Made by a program: the position numbers and the translations under genes. From NCBI RefSeq assembly GCF_018812025.1, contig NC_063061.1, positions 31,411,655 through 31,475,654 of the forward strand: a stretch of 64,000 nucleotides of DNA, read 5' to 3'. The number at the start of each line of letters is the position of its first letter. Position 1 is the first letter of the stretch. The stretch is from Megalobrama amblycephala (lineage: Eukaryota > Chordata > Actinopteri > Cypriniformes > Xenocyprididae). Shown here one piece after another: positions 1 through 10,860 of the stretch. The notes beneath the pieces were generated by a model. It did no database searches. It saw only the letters and a list, made by a program, of their open reading frames with translations, and was not told the origin of the DNA.

Positions 1-2
1 TC

Positions 3-830
3 ACCTCCACCTCAAGCCCCCTCGCCCAGATCTCCACCTCGGACCTCTGGGCGATTACCTACACCCTGGCTCCAACCTCCCTCGTCTCCACCGTTGCCCA
101 TCAGTCCTCCAGCCTCACAAGTCTCCATCCTGCCCCCGTTCACACCTTGGTCCCTCGTCAGCCTGCCCTCCCCTCTGGACTGCACTCCTCCGTCTCCGCT
201 CCGTCCCTCCGTCCCTCGTTTCCAGTTGGCTTCCTCACTCCCCCTGGTGTTCACTCTGTGTCTGTCGTCTGTGTTCAACTGCGGCCTTCTGGAGCCCCGG
301 CTGCGCTTCGGTCGGTGGAGCCGCTGGTTCCGCCATCTCCCGCCGGTCCTTCAGCGCCGCCTGGGCTCGGCGACAATTCGGCTTCGGCTCCTGACCCGCA
401 ATGGCCGCCCTCGGCTCCTGACCCGCCATGGCTGCCCGCTGCACCTGACCCGCCATGGCTGCCCGCTGCACCTGACCCGCCATGTATGCCCGCTGCATGT
501 CTGCCCGCTGCACCTGACCCGCCATGGCTGCCCGCTGCACCTGACCCGCCATGGCTGCCTTCAGCCCCTGACCCGCCATGGCTGCCTTCAGCCCCTGACC
601 CGCCATGGCTGCCTTCAGCCCCTGACCCGCCATGGCTGCCTTCAGCCCCTGACCCGCCATGGCTGCCTTCAGCCCCTGACCCGCCATGGCTGCCTTCAGC
701 CCCTGACCCGCCATGGCTGCCTTCAGCCCCTGACCCGCCATGGCTGCCTTCAGCCCCTGACCCGCCATGGCTTTTGAACCTGCCCTGGAGACCTCCACTC
801 CAGTTTGCTCCTCCCCCTGCACCAGCTTGA
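3..830 (+). CDS. Proline-rich C-terminal open frame of the LTR retroelement (partial)
   Basis: The frame is open from the first bases of the window to the stop at 828-830, with no ATG start in view, so it is the tail of a longer protein. The first 130 codons are Ser/Pro/Thr-rich and of low complexity. From about residue 130 it becomes a tandem 9-residue repeat (APDPPWLPS and variants). No enzymatic domain is visible. Because the DNA unit is 27 bp, a multiple of three, other frames on both strands are also open through the repeat, so openness alone is weak evidence of coding. Position directly before the polypurine tract and LTR supports a retroelement-encoded tail. Confidence 0.45.
   Translation, partial: TSTSSPLAQISTSDLWAITYTLAPTSLVSTVAHQSSSLTSLHPAPVHTLVPRQPALPSGLHSSVSAPSLRPSFPVGFLTPPGVHSVSVVCVQLRPSGAPAALRSVEPLVPPSPAGPSAPPGLGDNSASAPDPQWPPSAPDPPWLPAAPDPPWLPAAPDPPCMPAACLPAAPDPPWLPAAPDPPWLPSAPDPPWLPSAPDPPWLPSAPDPPWLPSAPDPPWLPSAPDPPWLPSAPDPPWLPSAPDPPWLPSAPDPPWLLNLPWRPPLQFAPPPAPA
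392..772 (+). repeat. 27-bp minisatellite inside the retroelement open frame
   Basis: About eight nearly identical head-to-tail copies of a 27-bp GC-rich unit (core CTGACCCGCCATGGCTGCC) run from about 541 to 770, preceded by more diverged copies (GCTGCACC variants) from about 392. Homogeneous copies on the right and diverged ones on the left suggest recent expansion from one side. Confidence 0.9.
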
Positions 831-905
831 GGTCTCCAGGGCGCCCCCCCCCTCCCGGTTGTTTCATCTACGGCGCGAGGACGCGCCTACCGGGAGGGGG
901 GGTAA

Positions 906-1184
906 TGTCACAGAACCCTTGTTTCCCTGGACTTCTTTCCCAAGATCCTCCTGTTCTCCACACCTGCACTCACTTCCCTCGTCAGTTCCTCATCAGCACT
1001 CATCACCTGCACCTGGACTCTATTGTCTGCTCTCCTATATATTGCACTCACTCCCTGCACTCCTTGTCCGTTCTCTGTTTATGTTAAGGTTATGTTTGGT
1101 GTTTCCTTGCCTTTGTTTGATTAAAGCTCTATGTTATTGTGGAAATCCGTATCTGCCTCATCTCTACACCACCATACCGTAACA
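906..1184 (+). repeat. LTR (3' LTR of the element at the left edge)
   Basis: The block begins TGTCACAG straight after a polypurine tract and ends in CA (CCGTAACA), giving the TG...CA ends of an LTR. Inside are a TATATATT motif near 1035, and an ATTAAAG polyadenylation-like signal near 1120. The length of 279 bp is usual for fish Gypsy LTRs. The partner LTR is outside the window, so identity between LTRs cannot be judged. Confidence 0.65.
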
Positions 1185-1310
1185 ATATTTACCTGTGCCT
1201 TTCAAACAGTCTGCACTGCATAATTTATAGCCTAAATTAATTGCATGCATTAACGCATTAATGTTGACAGCACTAATATATATATATATTATTGAACAGA
1301 ATGAACAGAA

Positions 1311-2156
1311 TTATTCACATTTGATGAATGTCAGTTTACCAACTCGATAGAGAAAGAGAATTGGCTGCACTAAACTAATCAAAGTAAAAGAAACATAAGC
1401 AACAGAGGAAAGTGTATTAGGAATATTTCCTGAAATCCACTCTGGAGCTACAAAAATAATATAAGGAGCGTATAGGACAACCATAGTCACATTAGTAATT
1501 AGAATGAGATAAAATGCTCTTCTCTTCATGTGGTTTTCCTCCTCTCTCTCTCTCCTTCTCGCTCCTGGTCCTGACTGCTTCAGAGCTCTGAGAACAGCCA
1601 AAAAACAGAACAACTGGATGAAGAGGAAGAGAAAGACTTGTGCAAAGAAAAAAGCAAAGTAGAACTTAGTAAGGAACAACAATAAACTCATAATATTGAC
1701 CCCACAAGAGACAAATCCTGCCACCCAGGCAAAAACTGAACAAATCACTTTATATCTGAGAGGTTTGTACTTCAGAAAGGTTACAGGATGAACCACTGCC
1801 AGGTAACGCTCAAAACAGATCAGACACTGAAACACGGGACGGCCAGTGATTGCTAGTCCATCTAAAAACTCCACAGCTATCCAGAGAATTTGAAAATTAT
1901 ACAAGAGAAGAGATAAGACACATTCCACACAAAAGAAGATCTCACAGACAGCGAGGTTGAGACTGAAGAACTCTGCCGCAAGTCCATTCCCTGTTCCTGT
2001 TACTATAAGCCAAATCACATAGGAGTTGGTAGGAAAACTCAGCAGAATGGTAAAGATATCCACCAAGGAGGCCATTTCAAAAAACTGAACCTCAGTGCTA
2101 TTGTGGTCAGAAGAGTTTGATCCATCATTGGAGGAGATCTCACTGGAGATGTTCAT
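1311..2156 (-). CDS. Orphan class A (rhodopsin-like) GPCR, array copy 1
   Basis: Predicted seven-transmembrane receptor of 281 residues, intact. The start is the ATG of the conserved MNISSE motif; a longer frame upstream begins at a non-ATG codon and is not used. The short N-terminus carries N-glycosylation sites (NIS, NSS, NST). Family marks are TM2 LAVCEIFF with Glu at 2.50, ERYLAVVHP after TM3, Trp in TM4, TM6 VLYAPY instead of CWxP, TM7 QPILF instead of NPxxY, and a tail of only about ten residues. The third intracellular loop is basic and acidic (RREREEENHMKRR) and almost identical to its paralogues. The extracellular loops differ most. It is the copy at the left end of the array. Ligand unknown; family identity strong, function not inferable. 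Confidence 0.85.
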   Translation of the reverse strand: MNISSEISSNDGSNSSDHNSTEVQFFEMASLVDIFTILLSFPTNSYVIWLIVTGTGNGLAAEFFSLNLAVCEIFFCVECVLSLLLYNFQILWIAVEFLDGLAITGRPVFQCLICFERYLAVVHPVTFLKYKPLRYKVICSVFAWVAGFVSCGVNIMSLLLFLTKFYFAFFFAQVFLFLFIQLFCFLAVLRALKQSGPGARRREREEENHMKRRAFYLILITNVTMVVLYAPYIIFVAPEWISGNIPNTLSSVAYVSFTLISLVQPILFLYRVGKLTFIKCE

Positions 2157-2504
2157 CTCTTCACTGTCTGCAGTCAAAAACACAACTGAGATCTATGAAT
2201 GAGAGATACAAGTGTTAGTCCACCAGAACATTCTGGACTGTTTAGAATAAACCTGATCAAAACTACTTTAAATAACACACATTAGTAAAATAACAGTTCG
2301 GTTGCCAGTATATATCAACATCTAGTTATCAGATGCTCAAAATGCTATTCTAAATAACAATACTTTTGTAGAAACATGCAACTTTACATCTATCCTGTTA
2401 TCTGTAAAAATTATATAATTCATGCAATTTCGTAAAAAAAGAAAAGAAAAAAGAAAAAATAGAAAAAAATAGACAATAAATAAATTAATATTAAGTTATA
2501 TCTT

Positions 2505-2625
2505 ACTTACAGTGGGGCTGTTTGTTTTCCAAGTTGATGTGTTAAGGGAACGTAGCTTGTATTTTTATTAAATGGGATGAGTCCTGAATCCATGATTCAT
2601 ATAAGTGACACCGTATTTGGTTTGT
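2505..2625 (-). promoter_or_regulatory. Diverged copy of the array's shared 5' block (GPCR copy 1)
   Basis: The sequence TTCCAAGTTGATGTGTTAA and the following GGGATGAGTCCTGAA match the blocks upstream of other copies. The TATA-like box is degraded (TGTAAG instead of TATAAG on the minus strand) and the octamer position reads ATTCATAT. It lies about 350 bp upstream of the ATG. A weak member of the set. Confidence 0.45.
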
Positions 2626-2629
2626 AAGA

Positions 2630-5490
2630 GTTTTAGCACAAGGTGACAGATCGATAAAATGTCTTTAAGAAACAATATCATTATCTCTGCAATATTTAAA
2701 ATTTCAACATTGAAATTTCTTTCAGAATCAGATGAGTGACATGACAAGGTGTCACAAAAATCTCCTCACACGCTCAAATAACCTCCTGCTTTAAATTCGC
2801 TACCTAATTACAAACAAACTCATAGAAAATACTGAAAACCGATACTCCATACGTGGATTTATAAAAACTACATCAGCTACAAAGAAATCAAACTAAACAG
2901 ATGTTATTTACCATGTGGCACTTTCAACATAAACAATATAGTATCCTGTGATTTTTCAATAAACAAATCCAATTTTTTTTAATGTGAGAGATATTATGTT
3001 TTGATAAACTATTAACATAAAAGTAATATCCAGTACTTATGAACATCATATCTTTCTATTCTCTCTATAAAATCCCAAATCCAATCCCACCTCACAGGTT
3101 TTGACATTCTTGACTCAGTTGTGACTGTAATCCTGTGCTCGTAAAAATTCAAAATTTGCCTCCTTAAGCAGGGTAATAACAAAGATTTTACGTCAATAAT
3201 TTCACTGGCTTTGGCGTGCCTTGTCACCAGTTGTTTTTTGTTGATGTGGGCTTTTGAATGCGATATACGAGCCTTCATGAGTGGATCAAGTTAAGACTTT
3301 CAGTGACTTCCAACTTTTACTCTCTATCTCAAGGAAAAACTACACTGCCAGAGAGCACTTTGAAAGCAACACATTTAGTACACTGGTACTGCTTTTTGCC
3401 ACTTTTTAAATAAATTATTGTTATTATTTATAACTTATGGTGATTATTTAATACAATGTTATGTGTGTGTTTTCAGAATGCACATTTGCCGTAGCACCTA
3501 CTGGAACAAAAGAAATATAATGTTTACCTAGTAAACTGAATACAGTGTACAGGGCTTGCTACTGCCAATACATACATGACATGCTGCTGTAGGCAAGTAA
3601 GACATGCTGCTGCTGTACAAAATAGCATATAAATTACCCATAGCAGATCTGTACAAGTGGAGCTAGGGAAGGTGGGAGGTGCTGCAACTACTATTCGGTT
3701 GTTAAGTCTGACGTCACGCGGCAGCGCTTCCAGGTCCTAACGCTCTATCTCATACCACAAGAAAACAACAAATGATGCTAATATACATACACGATGTGGT
3801 GTAATACTACAAAAAATATATAATTATAACCTCTATCTCCATACCAAAATTACCAGATGGCCAGACAATGATTCATCTTTTATAAATCGTTAAACTATTA
3901 ATATCTGTGACGCTGTGAGCATGGAGACTGTTGTGTACACTGTAAGTATTTAAAATGTTTAACTTTTTTAAATGATTGATGTTTAAAATGAATAAATAGC
4001 ACTTATAAACGGCCGTCGATGGCATTCTCAAGTGAAACGAGTAGAGTGTTGGACCCGGAAACGGCGTTCCTTACGTCACGACTTAACAAGCGGATAGCAA
4101 ATGCTGACCAGTATTTGAAGGTTGAGCAGCAAGCTTATTGGCTACTGATACAGCAGGAGCCAATCAGCTGCGCCCTATAGAGAACAACGCGATGGCAAGC
4201 AGATTGAGTTAAAGGTGCAATATGTAAGATTTTAGCAGTAAAATATCCAAAAACCACTAGGCCAGTGTTATATGTTTTGTTCACTTGAGAACTTACAATA
4301 TTCCAAATGTTTCCAACAATTTCTAAATTGTGAGAAAATTGCAATTTTAACCAAGGCTCCAGGACGTGTGAGGAGTCGCCTGTCAATTGTGTCATACCCG
4401 CTTTACCCTCGGTTTTCATGGAAACACCAAAGATGCTTTAATATATTACATATTTTAATAGACAAGGGAACAACTATTTGGGAACAACATTTATAGATAG
4501 AAACTAATTGTTGTTATATAGCTCAACACGTTTAGTCTTATTGTTTAAATCTAATTTTCTTTATTTTTTGCGAGTACCATGCTTTACCATGCCTCAGAGA
4601 AAAACACTATTTTGTCAAGTAGCTAACATAGCATAATCAGCTTTATTTTTAGTAACAGTAATACAGAATTTTTCTCCATCATACAATACGTTTTAAAATT
4701 AATTGCATGCCGTTTATCAACACAAGCCATCCAGCATTTAATATGATATTCTAAAATCGGGTTAGGTTTAGGGGTAGGGACAGGGCTAGAGCTAGATTTT
4801 CTGACAGGAATGTTGTTTGGTGATCAACAAAACATGCTGATGTTTTAAGGCAAAATCACGGCAGTGACTCTAAACAACAGGGAAAAACAAGCTTAACAAG
4901 ATAATGGGGTAAAAAGACACACCTGGGGGAGACAAACAAGAGGAAATCAACAAGAAAACTACAAAAGGACTACAAAGATGGCAGAGAGAATTAAAACAAA
5001 GCATAACAAAATAAGTACAACAAAAGTTCAGGGACAAACACTGAAAACATATGACAGTAACAAAATAAATGTTTTGTATTTTTTTTTTTTTTTAAGTTCC
5101 TAGCTGTAAATATGTAGTACAGTAAAAATGGAAGCAGTAACTGTAAAAAAAAAAGGTAGCTGTAAATTTTACATATGAATACAGACAAGACCTGATTACT
5201 TATAAAAGCATTGACAGTATTCAGATACATGTTTGAATGTCACAACACACCATATGTTTTATTATTTTTATATTATAAAAATAGTATGATTACATACATT
5301 ATACCTTTATATGGATATTTTTTGATACAACAAAATTGGCATGACAAAACTGATCACAAGATGGCAGCACCATAACCAAACATTAATTATAACATCTTAA
5401 CATTTCATGCATCAATATTACATAACTTTTTATTCGTGTCTTTCAGCAGGATGACATAGATTATATAGAGACTAGTGATGATGATTAAAT
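2630..5490. other. Gene-poor spacer between GPCR copies 1 and 2
   Basis: AT-rich sequence with no supportable gene; the open frames at 3012-3278, 4135-4496 and 4991-5230 lack family features. At 4209-4212 a TTAA is followed by AGGTGCAATATG, which looks like the end of a TTAA-targeting element of the kind seen complete at 9698 and 20601, but no matching right end was found. The rest looks like old interspersed repeat sequence that I cannot classify. Confidence 0.4.
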
Positions 5491-5495
5491 CATAA

Positions 5496-6357
5496 TTAAT
5501 GATATTTAACGAAGGGCAGTTTCCTCACCCTGTAAAGAATGAAAAGAGGCTGCACCAAACCAGACAAAGTAAAACAAACCAAAATAATGGAGAAGACTGT
5601 TTCAGCACTGTCTGCTAACCTAAAAAGAGTTAATACAATTATATATGGAGCATATAAAATAAGCATGGTCACTGTAGTTATTAGAATGAGATAAAACGCT
5701 CTTCTCTTCATGTGGTTTTCCTCCTCTCTCTCTCTCCCTCTCTCTCCTGGTCCTGACTGCTTCAGAGCTCTGAGAACAGCCACATAACAGAACAACTGGA
5801 TGGAGAGGAAGAGGAAGAAATGTACAAACAAAAAAACAAAGTACACCATGGGCTGGGACATTAGAAAAACAAATATACTGATCCCACTGGAACCAAAATT
5901 TGCCAACCAGGCAATAACAGAACAGATCACTCTGTATCTGAGAGGTTTGTACTTCAGAAAGGTTACAGGATGAACCACTGCCAGGTAACGCTCAACACAC
6001 ATCAGACACTGAAACAGAGGACGACCATTGGCTAGTCCATCCAAAACACTCACAACTATCCGGAGAATTTTTAATTCACGAGAGAGAAAAATAAAAACAG
6101 ATTCCACACATAAGATGATCTCACAGACAGCGAGGTTGAGACTGAAGAACTCTGCTGCAAGTCCATTGCCTGTTCCTGTTGCTATAAGCCAAATCACATA
6201 GAAGTTAATTGGAAAAACCACATTGAAAACCTTCAACCACATTGAAGAAAAGTACTGGGATCGTACTGAAATTATTTTCCACCTCAGTGTAGTTGTAAAA
6301 TAAATAATTGGAAGAGTTTGATCCATTAGTGGGGAAGATCTCACTGGAGATGTTCAT
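5496..6357 (-). pseudogene. Orphan class A GPCR, array copy 2, frameshifted in TM1
   Basis: The N-terminus (ATG at 6357, MNISSEIFPTNGSN) and the TM1-TM7 part (from about 6225 down to 5496) are in different frames. The break is a 19-bp tandem duplication near 6220-6255: TTCAATGTGGTT occurs twice, separated by GAAGGTT. Nineteen bases add one to the frame. The rest is open and keeps ERY, QPLFI and the conserved third loop. It also lacks two residues before the GRPLF motif of TM3 compared with its paralogues, an in-frame six-base loss. A functional product would need the duplication to be an assembly or individual-specific error. Confidence 0.8.
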
Positions 6358-6583
6358 CTCTTCACTGTTTGCAGTCAAAAACACCATTGTGATCTATGAA
6401 TGAGAGATACAAGTGTTAGTCCACCAGAACATTCTGAAACTGTACAGAGTAAACCTGATCAAAACTACTTCAAATAACACACATTAGTAAAAGAGAACAG
6501 TTCTGTTCCCAGTTTAAATCAGTATCCAATACATTCTATTTAAATCACACAGGATCACACATTTGAAATGCTTTGATCTCTTT

Positions 6584-6770
6584 ACCTTTTTTCAGTTTAA
6601 AGACTGAATTCTTCATACAATTTAGGGAAAAAACAAACAAACAAATAATACATCTAAAATAGCAAACAAAGTCCAAGTTATAGTCACTTATATATGGACT
6701 TAATGTGTTCATGGGAGGAAACCTGTACTTTAATATCTGGGATGTGTCCTGAAACCCTGACATGCAAATA
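6584..6770 (-). promoter_or_regulatory. Octamer/TATA promoter block and first-exon donor, GPCR copy 2
   Basis: On the minus strand an ATTTGCAT octamer (6762-6769) is followed about 75 bp later by a TATATAAGTGACT box (6684-6697) and then by a splice-donor-like AAG|GTAAAG at 6586/6585. The matching acceptor is TCATTCATAG at 6394, with a CTAAC branch-like motif about 25 bp upstream. This predicts an untranslated exon 1 and a 190-bp intron before the coding exon. Confidence 0.55.
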
Positions 6771-7219
6771 CCTGTACATGATATATTATCTTTAAAAGAC
6801 ATAATGGGATCTTTAAGAGTATTAGAATGAGATAGTAGATCTGTAAAACATTTTGAATCAACAATATCAGTAATTCATCTTTACAGTTTACACATGAAAA
6901 TAAGTTACAATTTCCACATAGAGAATAAAATTCACAAAACTCATTCAAATAGCTTGTAGTCAAATAGGCTACTTGCCATCACACCTGCTACATACAAAAT
7001 ATTTAAAACAGATACTCTTCAGTCAACCTAGTTTAGCTCAAAACTACATCAGCTTCAAATCAAATCAAAACAACACATGATTTACCTTGCACATTCCACA
7101 AAAATGGCACACTTTTTTTTAGGGCTTTTCACACTGCGCTTAAAGGATTAGTTTACTTTCAAATAAAACTTTGACCTGACCTGTGAACTAAATTGTCATA
7201 TACAATATGCTAGTGCAAG

Positions 7220-7706
7220 TCCCAGATGAAAAAAAGGACATTTCAGTACTTAAAGGTCTCTATTTTCGTGCACTAATTTTGTACTTATTATTCTAAAAAA
7301 ATCTTCTTTAGTACTTCTTAAGATACTCTTAAAAACATTTAAGTGTACTCAACTGTGCTATTTTGAGACATCATGAAATATGAATTAAAATGTGATTTTA
7401 ATCTCTGTATTTAAAAACATATATTTAGTTACCACTTGTAGTACACTATGGGTTCAAATGTACTATAAGTAGTATCTAAATACATTTTTTTAAATACAGA
7501 GATAGTATATTAAAAGCACATTTTAGTTCATATTTCATGGTGTCTCAAAATAGCACAGTTGAGTACACTTAAATGTTTTTAAGACTATCTTAAGAAGTAC
7601 TAAAGAAGATTTTTTTAGAATAATAAGTACAAAATTAGTGCACAAAAATAGAGACCTTTAAGTACATTATAGAAATGTACTTTTTTTTTTTTTTTTTTTA
7701 CCTGGG
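7220..7706. mobile_element. Foldback (long inverted repeat) MITE-like element
   Basis: Two arms of about 160-200 bp are near-perfect reverse complements: roughly 7243-7430 and 7480-7672. Shared motifs include AAGGTCTCTATTTT and GTGTACTCAACTGTGC, and the outer ends read CCCAGATGAAAAAAAG and, reversed, CCCAGGTAAAAAAAAA. A related copy with the same CCCAGGTAAAAA end begins near 60786. No coding capacity. Confidence 0.75.
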
Positions 7707-7723
7707 GTATATAACAGTTAGTT

Positions 7724-8135
7724 CAAACTTTGACCTGTGGAGGGCAGTAATACACTTATCAGCATTTACACTGCCAGAATTCTAATAGAGAAGAAGAAGA
7801 GAGCTAGTTCAAGACGAGCGTCTATGGTTAAAACATATATATATATATATATATTTTTTTATAAAGAAAATGACCGATCGTTTCGCTAGATAAGACCCTT
7901 ATTCCTCGTCTGGTATCGTTTAAAGCCCTTTGAAGCTGTACTGAAACTGTAATTTTGACCTTCAACCGTTTGGAGGCCATTGAAGTCCACTATAAGGAGA
8001 ATAATCCTGGAATGTTTTCATCAAAAACCTTAATTTCTTTTTGACTGAAGAAAGAAGGACATGGACATCTTGGATGACATGGGGGTAAGTAAATTTTCAG
8101 GAAATTTTTATTTGAAACTGGACTAATCTTTTAAC
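7724..8135 (+). repeat. Interspersed repeat, copy A
   Basis: Matches 26625-27025 over most of its length (for example CTGTGGAGGGCAGTAATACAC and TGGAATGTTTTCATCAAAAA), ending in GTGGACTAATC-type sequence. It contains a short (AT)n run at about 7833-7853. I recognise the sequence type as frequent in cyprinid genomes but cannot name the family. Confidence 0.65.
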
Positions 8136-8558
8136 CTCGGGTCATCATCATTCTAAACCTCACTCTTTTATCCCCGGCTGAAAGAACATTTCATACTTCT
8201 AACATTATTACGTATTTACAACTAAAAAACATAAAATATTTTCAAATCCTTTATCTAATAAATACATTTATACATTTTCTTTTACCATTTTATAGATACA
8301 TTTCAGATTCCTTGACTGTGTCCCCAAACCTAAACATAAGCACTTTTCAACAAAAATAAAAAAAATAAACAGGCAGAAAAATGTACAGTAACAATAATTT
8401 CGACTATCATTCAAACTGACCAATTCCCTTTCATCCATTAGTTATCTTACCATTTGTATCTGTTTATACTTCTCCCCACATTGAGCTACGCGTGTTGAAA
8501 TCTGCACACCAAATTCCTTTTTTGTCTGTTTTGTCCTTGTATTCTCTGTAAATTATCT

Positions 8559-8856
8559 AGCATCAACCTTTTTCATGGGTTGTAATAACTGATAATACTT
8601 ATCCCCTACCCTTTCGCACACCTCCACCACTATGAATTCCTGATCCTGATCTAACCTATATGGTATTCTATGCTTGATGGATGTGGCACCCCCTCCTCTT
8701 GCAATCCTCTTTCTTTACTGCTGCATATCCATGCATTACAAATTCTAGATTTGATTTCAGCCAGGTTTACTGAATACATTGTATATCCAGTTTCTCGTCT
8801 GATTCATTTATCAAACATTTAAATTCCTGACCATTGGCTATTAAGCTTCAAGCATT
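8559..8856 (-). pseudogene. LINE endonuclease domain relic
   Basis: The minus strand translates to the start of an APE-type endonuclease: SLIANGQEF, then DIQCIQ-stop-TWLKS (normally CIQETWL), then GYAAVKKEDCKRRG, followed after a one-frame shift by IPYRLDQDQEFIVVEV. The catalytic Glu codon has become a stop and there are further stops and a frameshift. It is a short, long-dead fragment of a non-LTR retrotransposon; the clade is not determinable. Confidence 0.55.
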
Positions 8857-9039
8857 CTATTGTAAAAGGATTACTATTATTATTATTATTAGCCAACCCA
8901 TGTTTCTTGGCATGACTGATTATCGAGGCTCTTCCTCACTTCCTTCCATGTCAGTCCTACTAATCCTAAATGATTTACTGCAGCTTTGGCTACCAACTGG
9001 ATTTTGACATTTTTAAGGCCTAATATACCAAAGACTATA

Positions 9040-9515
9040 GAATAACACAAGACGCTTCACTCGTATTGTTTTGAATGGGAGAAAGTGTAACGCGCAATAT
9101 GGCGGAATAAGTACCGCCTTCTAAATAAGAGCCAATCGCCGACTGGTAAAGTCATTGTGTCACTTCAGCGGCCGTTAGAATCACCGGTTTCTATAGAAAC
9201 AGTCAGACGCGCACCTCCGAAGAGACGCACATTTAGGTCTGCGCATGCGCATTAGCTTGATCCAGCCTGAAAAATACAGTTTTTTGTTAAGATTTGACCG
9301 TTTAGAAACTAAATTTATGAGCCAGTTGTTGTTAGATTTCATTGGTGATTTCAAATATGAAATTTAATCGTAAGGTTGGCGAACAGTTTTGGAGAATTTG
9401 ATGTTTCCCCATTTAAAGAGATAGGAGCTGCATGATGCCCAGGATGCCCGAGAGGCGTTTCAAAGATGGCCGCCGAGTGAAATGACTTGTCTTAAAGGGA
9501 CTTTGGATATACTCA
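9040..9515 (+). repeat. Interspersed repeat, copy A of a second family
   Basis: Begins around GAATGGGAGAAAGTG and ends CATTTAAAG...GATGGCCGCCGAG...TTAAAGGGACTTT. The same edges occur at about 31150 and 33005-33067, where the copy is expanded by other sequence. Non-coding. Confidence 0.55.
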
Positions 9516-10860
9516 TGGTGAAGTTCTTTTTCGTTCTTTGCTTATAGGGTTAAAAACAAATCACTATGCATCAATCTTCTTATGTAATCAACATTATGCA
9601 GTCCTTCAAAATGAGTTTGCAGCAGAAGTCACACAGAACTGGATAAGTTATGGTTACTCAAGCCATTTGAGGAAATCAGTTGCCTTAAACCATTTAAAGG
9701 TGCCATTGAACGTTTTTTTTTACAAGATTTAATATAAGTCTAAGGTGTCCCCTGAATGTGTCTGTGAAGTTTCAGCTCAAAATACCCCATAGATTTTTTT
9801 AAATAAATTTTTTTAACTGCCTTTTTGGGGCATCATTAACTATGCACCGATTCAGGGGCTGCTGGCCCTTTAAATATCATGCTCCCTGCCCATTGAGCTC
9901 GCGACTCTATAATACAGTGCATTTACAAAGTTCACACAGCTAATATAACCCTCAAATGGATCTTTACAAGATGTTCATTGTGTATGCTGCATGCATGCTT
10001 CGGGTCATGTGAGTATAGTATTTATTTGGGTGTTTATATTTGATTCTGAACGAGTTTGATAGTACTCCGTGGCTAAAGCTAACATTACATACTGTTGGAT
10101 AGATTTATAAAGAATGAAGTTGTGTTTATGAATTATACAGACTGCAAGTGTTTAAAAATGAAAATAGCGATGGCTCTTGTCTCCGTGAATACAGTAATAA
10201 ACGATGGTAACTTTAACCAACAGTAGCCTACATTAGCAACAGGCTAACAAAACATTTAGAAAGACAATTTACAAATATCACTAAAAATATCATGATATCA
10301 TGGATCATGTCAGTTCCCTTTCAGTCGGTCACGTTCGACGTACGTCAGTAGTGACCGACGAATTGGGATATCGCTAGAGAGCCCTATCAGCTTCGTGTAA
10401 ACTAAAACAAGCCAATGGAATTGGCGTGCGATATTTGCATAATGCGCACCGCCCCCGACAGGTGTATATAAATAGGAAGCAGATGCAATCGCACTCTGTC
10501 TTTCGCTTCGGAGCCAAACACTGGTGTCCTGCTTCAGAAAAAGACTTTTCTTTCAAAGTGAAAACTAAAACTGCCTCAGAAGAGGATCAACAGCACTGTT
10601 TTGTGTTGGCAGTCAAGGCACTTCAGCGAGGTCGCGAGCTTCCGGGGAGCCTGAGCTTAAAGCTCTCAACTGCTGTTTTAACAGCAACCCTCAAATCTCC
10701 ACAACTAAAAGATTAGAGTGTGTTGCGATTTGGGCCGGTTTCCCCGGTGTGTGTCAGGGAGTGGTGTACCTGCACACATCGCGTCACTCCCTGTGTGCTT
10801 CAGCACGAGTGAGCTGACTGTTCCCCTTCTAAAAGAGCTTTACAGACGAACCCTGACAGT

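Larger units (their letters stand above)
1..1184 (+). mobile_element. 3' end of an LTR retrotransposon (5' part outside window)
   Basis: Reading rightward there is a proline-rich open frame, a G-rich polypurine tract ending at 905, and an LTR-like block starting TGTCACAG and ending CCGTAACA. The internal sequence just before the polypurine tract (an inverted pair GCGAGGACGCGCC) resembles the same position of the minus-strand element at 39.34-41.22 kb, so the two look like one family. The 5' LTR, primer site and pol lie outside the window, so the superfamily is not settled; a Gypsy-type element is the likeliest. Confidence 0.65.

Noticed and set aside
12..278. Minus-strand Gly/Arg-rich open frame over the left-edge retroelement
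   Set aside because: Antisense to the element and explained by GC-rich low complexity; no domain.
392..772. Possible CRISPR-like array
   Set aside because: Units are contiguous with no unique spacers, and the context is eukaryotic: a minisatellite.
235..867. Minus-strand repeat protein (AMAGQGLKA repeats)
   Set aside because: Antisense reading of the 27-bp minisatellite, which leaves several frames open. Orientation of the polypurine tract and LTR supports the plus strand.
2157..2183. Extended receptor N-terminus MFLTA(D/N)SEE upstream of MNISSE in several copies
   Set aside because: In most copies the first codon of this extension is GTG or TTG, not ATG, and copies 4, 6 and 7 lack the segment. 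The conserved splice acceptor lies just upstream, so MNI(S/C)SE is taken as the start.
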